From NCBI RefSeq assembly GCF_963676685.1, contig NC_092345.1:75815960-75879959 (forward strand): a DNA stretch of 64,000 bases, given 5' to 3'. The notes beneath the pieces were generated by a model. The model was not told where the DNA came from and did no database searches. It worked only from the letters and a program-made list of their open reading frames with translations. This document shows, piece by piece, positions 56,714-64,000 of the stretch (positions within the stretch are counted from its first letter, which is position 1; each line of letters starts with the position of its first letter). The translations under genes and the position numbers were made by a program. The stretch comes from Mytilus edulis (taxonomy: Eukaryota; Mollusca; Bivalvia; Mytilida; Mytilidae).

Positions 56714-57611
56714 GAAAATTGTGTGATGATGTGCAGGATGGCTGTATGATAGATACATGAAGATAGAACCGACGATCCAGAAATAGTTACTTTACAATCC
56801 TAGGTGTAAATTATTATGAACAAAAAATAAGAAGCCATTCAGTAAATTCAAAACACAGGTATTTGTTAATTTCACCGTTTTTAATCTATATTTTCTAATA
56901 ATCGCAAGTTACATTTTTAAGGGTCAAATAATACACATTTCCTTATTCTTATATTTAAGGTGGTTGCGAATTTCAGTTGGAATGTCCCCATTTTAGGCAA
57001 AATTTTGGAGAGAAATTCATACCGACGCATAAATCTCACACAATGTACATGTATGATGATTGATGATGATTGTATGTAGTACATGCGCACCCAAATGACA
57101 ATTAGATAGTTTATTTCCTCGTTAAAATCACTTATGAAAACACGGATTTTAAGTAAAAATAAAAAAAAGTTCTTTGTGAAATATTAATGTGATTACGTGC
57201 ATTCTTTGTGACTGTATAATATTGAATGTCACTCCTGTGAAATTATTTAAAATACTTGCATATTTAGCTTGTAATACCTGAATGAAACATAATCAGGTCA
57301 AGAATTTTACTACGAACCAAAGGAACGCATGTAAACAAAACAAATAATGGGATCATTTTACAAAGTTTTGCATTTCTACCTGGCCAGATTTTGAAATATA
57401 CGGGTATAAACCTAGTTATTGATCTTGAGTAAGTTATCGTGTGTTGTACCGTTGTTAACGGTATACAACAACAAAACATGTATAAAATCATGTTTAAACT
57501 CAACTCATGCATTCAGTATATAATTAAAAATTTGGAAAACCAATACTATTAAAGTTTGTGGTTGTATATCCGTTGGAGGTTTAAAATATAATCGCAGAAA
57601 GTGAGTGGGGC

Positions 57612-57619
57612 TATAAAAA
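57612..57619 (+). promoter_or_regulatory. TATA box of the neverland-like gene
   Basis: TATAAAAA lies 63 bp upstream of the ATG at 57675 in a GGGGC TATAAAAAG context. Transcription would start near 57640-57645, leaving a short leader. This is inferred from position only. Confidence 0.6.
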
Positions 57620-57674
57620 GATTGTTTTACAAGTACATCGATCATAATTGTGATTTGCACGCCGTCTTTCTACT

Positions 57675-58131
57675 ATGGCCTTATATGCCTATTGGAAAAA
57701 ATCTGTTATTGGATTTTTGTTGTGTATATTAACTTTTGCTGTAACTAAATGTGTGTCGCAGAAGGTGTTAGAAGTGCCATTACTAGAAGTTGGAAACTTG
57801 TGGTATAAGACATTTTCTACGAGTTCGATTATTTCATTCTTTTCAACGTATTTAGATTTTTATTCAATTTATACCTACATTTGTCTAACGGCAGTATGCG
57901 TGGCGATTTATTACCTATACCAGTTATTCTGTGTGCCATTGAACAGAATCAGGATATTAGGAGACATTGGATATGTTACAGAAGGAAAGTTTTCAATGAA
58001 AGACATGGCAAATATTGTACAGAAATCTCGAATGGTCGGAGAAGTGCCACCGGTATACCCCAATGGATGGTTCGGTCTTACTGAAAGTTTTCAACTCAAA
58101 AAATCAGAGACGAAAAACATTCAGGTTCTAG
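57675..58131 (+). CDS. nvd-like: Neverland/DAF-36-type Rieske oxygenase, first exon (partial)
   Basis: The family converts cholesterol to 7-dehydrocholesterol in ecdysozoans; its role in molluscs is not known to me. This exon encodes residues 1-152 plus one base and ends at a clear donor (CTAG|GTAAG). Two hydrophobic segments, about residues 10-26 and 66-86, suggest an ER-membrane anchor. PPVYPNGWFGL at about 125-135 followed by ESFQLKKSE is the typical start of the Rieske domain in neverland proteins. The iron-sulfur ligands (CxH and CxxH) and the oxygenase domain should lie in later exons, which I do not find before 64000. The start is the first ATG after the TATA box. A related Rieske oxygenase of another subfamily is the main alternative. 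Confidence 0.8.
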
Positions 58132-60180
58132 GTAAGATTTTCAACAGTTTTGTTTGATTATTTATTTGTGTTGTATCCACGAAGAGTAATGCAATTTACT
58201 GCACCAATTACAACTAATATATATATAAAACAATTTGAAGTAATGAACACCTTATGTATAGCCTTATAATGTTATATAGTGTACCATTGCCAATCGTTTA
58301 AATCTAAATTATTCATTGTTTTATTTTATGTTCGTTCAACTGATACAGTTTACTATTGACTTCCTTTGAGATTCTTGTCAATACTTCCTTTTGAACCACC
58401 CTGCATATATGTTAAGTATATATGTCTATGCATATTCTGTCAACACCAGGGGTTCGGGAGAAAGTTTTTTCCTACTATAAAGCCTGCTATATAATAATAA
58501 TATGAAAAAGGTACACGACAGTTTGGTTCAACTATTGCAATCTTGTGACATCCCCTCGACACTCCTAGTTAGGGTTTATAAGTAGGGCAGTTCATAAAAT
58601 GCTTTCAGTTGTGATAAAAAAAATCACCATATACAGTAGGAAAGTTCAAGGTTATTTACAAGTTATCTAATCCACTCTTAAAGTTGTATATACTTTACGA
58701 CTTTACGTGCAGTTTTTTTTTAACTTGCATAATACAAAGTCCTGTTATTTAAAATTTGTATTGTAAATAAATATAATCATGCAACGCAATTACATAAAAT
58801 TGTGCAACACAAAAGATTTAAAGATGCGAGTATTTTGCGCATATATAATTGAATATTATGCAAACTTTAAACATATTTTCTTATTGTTGACTTCTTTTTT
58901 TAAACATTTCAAAGTTGTTCACTCAGCATACTAACGAAAGAAAACATACCTATTTCCATACATGTGCAACCAGAGGCAGATTGAAGGGTTGGGGATACAG
59001 GTTCCCCTTATGGACTACATAAATAATAGATGCATACACTTTTTACAAGTATCATTCCAAACGGTGACTTGCCAGGGACCCCTCCACTCCTTTTTAAAAT
59101 CCAGGATTCGCACCAGGTTTCAGTGTTTTTGAAATATTTTTGTTTTGCAAATATAATACTCATCGGTTTTGTTTTTATAGTATTACATAGTTTGTGGTAA
59201 ATGGTATTTGTGTTATTTCTGTAAAACGTAGGTAAATCACTCTATGATAAATAGTAATAAAATACATGTGTATAAAAATGGGTGCAAATGTAATAAAATA
59301 ATTTAAATTGATTTATGTGAAATTCATGAAGCGACATAATCGAGTGATTCGTAAAACTTGTATAAGCTTCACAAACCATGACATTTCAATTGACAGAAAA
59401 TATTTCAATCATTGTGCGTTTAATTGTACACTCAAATAGTTCATTAAATTTCTCACATTCAGCCTTCCTTCACAAAGATGGTTACTCGTTTTAGAAATTT
59501 TTAGTTTAAACATAAATGCATTTTATTTCCTCAAAGCTCAAAGGATCCGACGTGCTTTGAACTTGTATGCATATACCGTCTTTAAATAAAGCGTTATGTC
59601 TAAAATTTACTTACAATTTTCCACAATACAATAAATGTAACAATACACATTGAATGTTAGCACGCATTTTACAATATAATTAACATAAATATCACTTAAC
59701 TATACTGAAAAAGGGAAAGGGGGTGAAGACAGAGCGACAAGACTAGGATGATGAGGATGATGGTCCAGAGTGTGATGATGATGTGTTTTTTCTATGATGA
59801 TACATAGAGGAATTGTTTTGATCTCTTAAAAATTGAAAATTGTTTAACACTTTGCACATTTTGATCATAGGAAAGAGTTGTAAGGGAGAAGGAACACATT
59901 GGTGTTGTGTCTGTATAACATCTGGCTATAAATTTGATGTCTAGGCCAATAAAGTATTAGTTACTTATTGATTTATATGTTAATAATAAACATCAACAAT
60001 TATAGTAATATTCCCAGGACAAGGTAATAAACATATAATTGATCAGACAATATGATGTATTACCTATATAAAGTATATGTACATCAGGAATAGGATGTTG
60101 TCATGTTCAGTAGTTGTTGTTTGTTGATGTGGTTCATTAGTGTTTTTCGTTTCTCGTATTTTATATAGATTAGACCAGGG
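58132..60180. other. Probable intron 1 of the neverland-like gene
   Basis: No further exon is recognised. A stretch near 58980-59110 (CAGAGGCAGATTGAAGG, then ATCCAGGATTCG) may be a worn relative of the CAGTGGCGGATCC elements. Confidence 0.4.
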
Positions 60181-60184
60181 ACTT

Positions 60185-60370
60185 ACTATATTAGTATAGA
60201 AAGTCCCTGATTAGAGCGTTAGTTTTCCCGTTAATTTTTTTGGGGCCCTTTGTAGCTTGTTGTTCGGTGCAAGTCAAGGGTCCGTGTTGAAGACCGCACT
60301 TTAAACTATAATGGTTTACTTTTATAAAATGTGACTTGATTGAGTTGCCTCATTGGCCTCATCCACAGGT
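60185..60370 (-). repeat. Dispersed mussel repeat B, inverted copy
   Basis: On the plus strand it reads GTTTTCCCGTTAATTTTTTT, GGGGCCCTTTGTAGCTTG, TGTTCGGTGCAAGTCAAGG, ATAATGGTTTACTTTTATAA. This is repeat B in reverse. A small palindrome, CAGGGACTTACTATATTAG with CTATAGAAAGTCCCTG-like pairing, precedes it near 60176. Confidence 0.75.
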
Positions 60371-61427
60371 TAAAAACAGAATACAAAGTCGGAAGAAAGG
60401 TGTATGTGTGAGAGTATTTGCATGGTCTACACACTACTTAACAAATTGTTGGTACATTGCACTTTTTTAATTTTATTTAAAGGGTTCTAATTTGTATCTT
60501 CCGCCTCTTAAAGAACACACGGTTATTCGGGATTAAACGTGGCCATAAGGTTAACATGTTGTTTTATAAGGATTGACTGGGTAAAAATTTGCCACTGAAA
60601 TTAACCTTTTATCTAAGGTAGTCTTTAAACTTAATATGATTATAAACTAGCAGTCAAATTGTCCATGCTGTGCCCGAAAGATTAACCTCAGTGTCTTGTT
60701 CACAGTCAAACATAATCTGAAGTATTAAATAAATAGTTCACACGTATTTTAAGTAAGTATACGAGTACTTTCAAACACCATTAATATTTGACCTTAGTAT
60801 TTTTAATCAATTAAGGTTTTAAGTCTAATGTACAAGTTACGACAGGTGCATGTTAATTTAATTAAGACATTATCAATCTGCTTAATTTGGATTAAACTCA
60901 TTAAGAATAAATAAATTCTTGTATTGAATATAGAATGACGCATGTCAGGTGAAAGTTATTTCCTGATTGTCTCACTTTTAGAGGTAAAAATATATATTTA
61001 TGTGTTACTTGATACCTGACAGAATATAATACATGAAACTATAACTACCAACAACATAAATCTTGATTGTTTTGATGAAATTAAATCCCTTTTCTTTATT
61101 TTAATTTCATTTGAAAGGGATGAAATATATATTTCACATTATATAACATAAGAAAACGACGGCAGACACAGTACACCAGCACTTAATCATACACCAATGT
61201 AAACAGAGCAATAAATTATATAAATATTAAATATTAAACATAGACTAATACAACACTAAATCATCTAAACAGAGAAATACATTATACAAAAAAAATCAAA
61301 AAAATCCAGAGCAATGAATTATACAAAAAAAACCAGTCTGAGTATTGACAAGTACATCTCGCACGAAACAGTTTTATACAGAAATGCAACAGTAAATCTT
61401 GACACATGCAGTTCTATAAACAACCGT

Positions 61428-61990
61428 GAACATTATACAAATATAGCCTTTGCATGAGTCGATACAAGGATATATTGACCTGAAAGAAGTATATTGACTG
61501 AGGACTGGGTCTATATTTTCTGTATTGACCTCATACAAAGGCTATAATTGTTATATTATTAATTTCCGACCATATTTGTATAAAAAAATCGTCATTTGAT
61601 ATTGTTTGAATTTTATAGATATTATATTGTCTCCTTGACAATAACAACATATTAGTTTTTATTTATTTTATTTTTTTGTTCAGCATCTTATGTATTTTAA
61701 GTTTTTTTTTTCGTCAAATGATCGATTCATTACATGACGGCTTTTAGACATTCTAAAAATAACCGTGCAATATGCTTTTTACTGTGCAATATGATTTTGC
61801 TATCCGCCGTTTTCTCGCTACCTTCGAAAATATAGTTTAACATGTGACTATCCCTTAACGAATCAAATTTGTTAAAATATACGAATTAATAATATTATAC
61901 AAATATAGCCTTTGTATGAGGTCGATACAAGGATATATTGACCTGAAAGAAGTATATATTGACTGAGGACGAAGTTTATTTATCTAGGGC
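61428..61990. repeat. Two copies of an ATACAAATATAGCCTTTG fold-back
   Basis: ATACAAATATAGCCTTTGCA (61436) and ATACAAATATAGCCTTTGTA (61898) start two copies that share GGATATATTGACCTGAAAGA. The first pairs with CATACAAAGGCTATAAT near 61532. Both are probably parts of one MITE family. Confidence 0.65.
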
Positions 61991-62065
61991 ATTTTTTTAT
62001 ATGCGCAGGTTTGTCTGTACTCAGAGTAAATTTTTAGGTGAAAATACGGCCATTTTAGCCAAAGG

Positions 62066-62215
62066 GTCCACATGAACCTTAACAATATATCACACTTTGG
62101 TTTACAGAGAAATTTAACAATATATCGCACTTGGGTTTACAGAGAAATATAACAATATGTCACACTTGGGTTTACAGAGAAATATAACAATATGCCACAC
62201 TTAGCACAGTTATAT
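62066..62215 (+). repeat. 35-bp tandem array
   Basis: Units of TTTACAGAGAAATATAACAA followed by TATGTCACACTTGGG start at 62101, 62136 and 62171, with worn flanking units. Confidence 0.85.
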
Positions 62216-62230
62216 ACAGAAATGAAACAA

Positions 62231-62365
62231 TAGCTGACTATGCGGTATGGGCTTTGTTCGTTGCTGAAGGCCGTATGTACAGTGGCCTATAGCTGTTTAT
62301 TTCTGTGTCATTTGGTCTTGGGTGAAGAGTTGTCTCATTTGCAATCATGCCACATCTTCTTTTAT
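62231..62365 (-). repeat. Repeat B-like module
   Basis: GCTGACTATGCGGTATGGGC through TTGTCTCATTTGCAATCATG and CCACATCTTCTTTT. It is the better copy of the module at 52841-52935. Confidence 0.7.
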
Positions 62366-62940
62366 ATCACAGAAATGGAACAGTGTATCAAACATACTAT
62401 TAACCCATTAACACAGAAATGAAAAAAGTAGTTGGTGTGATGATGATTATTTTGGGAAAACGGTAGTATTTAATTTTCCCAGCATTAGGTTGGCCTTTTG
62501 TGTACCCAAGGCAGGTGAAGGAAGTCAAATTAGGAGCGCTGTGATTGGATGTAAGGGTACAATATATTTTTTATTTATCTATGAATAACTGCAGTGTGTA
62601 TATTTACAATATAAATTTTGAAACCTATTGAAATATTTTCTAGAGAATTATTCGAAAAGACTTACAAAATTTCATAAATTTGGTGCAAAATGACGGTGGG
62701 CTTGGATAACATAAACAAGCTCCGTTGGAAGTTGGTCATGATACTATTTGGCTTTAATTTTTAAAACACAATAATGAAGTACTAACACAACATATAACTG
62801 TTTTATCCAGGTTTTTATCCTAAAAAGTGGTAAATTTAGAAAATGTTAATATTGTCGCCTATGGCAGAATAAATAGTACCGTTTTCCCTTTTGATGATGA
62901 CCAAAAAAAAATGAAGTACTAGTATTTACATGCAGCGCCA

Positions 62941-63110
62941 AGTAGATATGAGTATGCGTAATCGAACTAAGAATCTTTTGTATGTGCCAAATAAGATGCG
63001 TGTATACGTATTTGGGACAGGAAACATCCTTCGATGCATAACAAGATGTGGGTATGCATAAGTGGGACAGGAAGCATCTTTCATTGCCAAACAAGATGCG
63101 CATACAATAA
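62941..63110 (+). repeat. Degenerate tandem repeat of about 57 bp
   Basis: Three diverged units share GTGGGACAGGAAGCATC-like words and AACAAGATGCG. An 85-codon minus frame across them is not a gene. Confidence 0.7.
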
Positions 63111-64000
63111 GAAACTTTATGGTTTATATGTTTGAGAATTAATGATTTGGTATTTATAAAATTTGTGTGCTGTTTTGAGTGTTTATATTGAACTCAAATT
63201 AACTTTTATTGTATAACTAACTGTACAGGATTTATTTGTGTTGTTCTGTGTAAGGATTAAATTGTCATGTGTGATCACTGACTCTATTAACACGTAGTTA
63301 AATTACTAAATAAACATGACTTGCTTGTTTCCTGGCAAAGCTTCAATATCAAATAAAATCTATTAATTTGTCAACTAGCAAGTCAAAGAAATTTATACAG
63401 ATAACGAACAAAAGCTATCCATTGTGATCTTTGAAAAAGTAATTATCTTTGGAATTGCTCTTCAGACTTCCGGCGAAATAAGATATTTACTATTGAAACT
63501 ATATATAGATGCGTCAGCCAAAAGAGAGCAATAGGCTCGATTCCTATACTGTTACATATCTTATAAAAAAAGAACCAAAAAGGCATATTTCTCAATTCGA
63601 CAACTTAATGCTGGTTTTAAGGTTCATCAAAAATCATTTCTTTAAATGACTCAAGAACAAAAATGGCCAAGCTTCCACAGTAGGCCATATCGTGAAAGCG
63701 TGTTAATTGTTGTTCATTGTTGTTCTTCTGTCATTTTTTTCTCTTAGTTTTTTGAGTGAAAACCTTTCATTGTGAGAAATTCATATAACTAGAAGCTGTA
63801 AAGACTGAGCCTCCATCATTTACCCGTTCTAATTCACAACTGATAACCAGTTAGTATCATATCTTCTATGAATCTATAGAAAATCACAGGAACGTTTATC
63901 ACTTAAACTGCTTAAGCCAGGAAATTCTAAACTACCAAATATATTAGATGTCAGGGACTATCTTGCCTATATTGCACATCTCTTGCTTCTGTAGATATTC
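63111..64000. other. AT-rich DNA, nothing recognised
   Basis: No exon of the neverland-like gene or other feature is seen up to the window end. Confidence 0.4.

Noticed and set aside
62846..63103. 85-codon minus-strand frame
   Set aside because: It spans a degenerate 57-bp tandem repeat.

Overview
The window comes from an AT-rich animal nuclear genome, almost certainly a marine mussel close to Mytilus. The genes have short exons with GT/AG introns. The spaces between them are packed with dispersed repeats of types I know from Mytilus genomic DNA and transcript ends, for example the family holding GACCAAAGAGCAG and the family starting AAGGAGATGTGGTATGA. No bacterial-type genes, CRISPR arrays or operons are present. 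Most short open frames are chance translations of repeats.

Three host genes can be supported. (1) A complete five-exon F-box gene of the FBXO2/6/44 (FBA domain) family lies on the minus strand, 18140 down to 9656; its 5.8-kb first intron is a nest of transposons. (2) A complete five-exon DHHC palmitoyltransferase of the ZDHHC12 type lies on the plus strand, 22060-29380, divergent from the F-box gene. (3) The first coding exon of a neverland/DAF-36-type Rieske oxygenase (cholesterol 7-desaturase) lies at 57675-58131 on the plus strand, with a TATA box upstream. The rest of that gene must lie beyond 64000.

The remainder is mobile DNA. The most striking piece is an apparently intact Ty1/copia retrotransposon (34577-39407). 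It has identical 138-bp LTRs, a 5-bp target duplication, a primer site matching initiator tRNA-Met and one open 1465-codon gag-pol frame. A decayed Ty3/gypsy fragment (43895-45650) has integrase before reverse transcriptase, the unusual Gmr1-like order. A 5'-truncated LINE with a TTCTA-repeat tail sits in F-box intron 1, and a second, opposite copy lies at 47.4-48.0 kb. Many non-autonomous DNA elements can be delimited to the base by their inverted ends and target duplications.

The best candidates for something undescribed are four. First, a DNA-transposon family with termini CACAGGCACTTGT and 8-bp target duplications: one 1.43-kb member has 290-bp inverted arms around a PIF1-like helicase fragment, and a second is a 119-bp palindrome. 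Second, a 5-bp-duplication family (CAGTGGCGGATCC) that has hit the same spot of the same host repeat twice. Third, a 1.39-kb TTAA-flanked element filled with degenerate CTACGA/TCGTAG repeats. Fourth, degenerate hammerhead-ribozyme (retrozyme-like) repeats.
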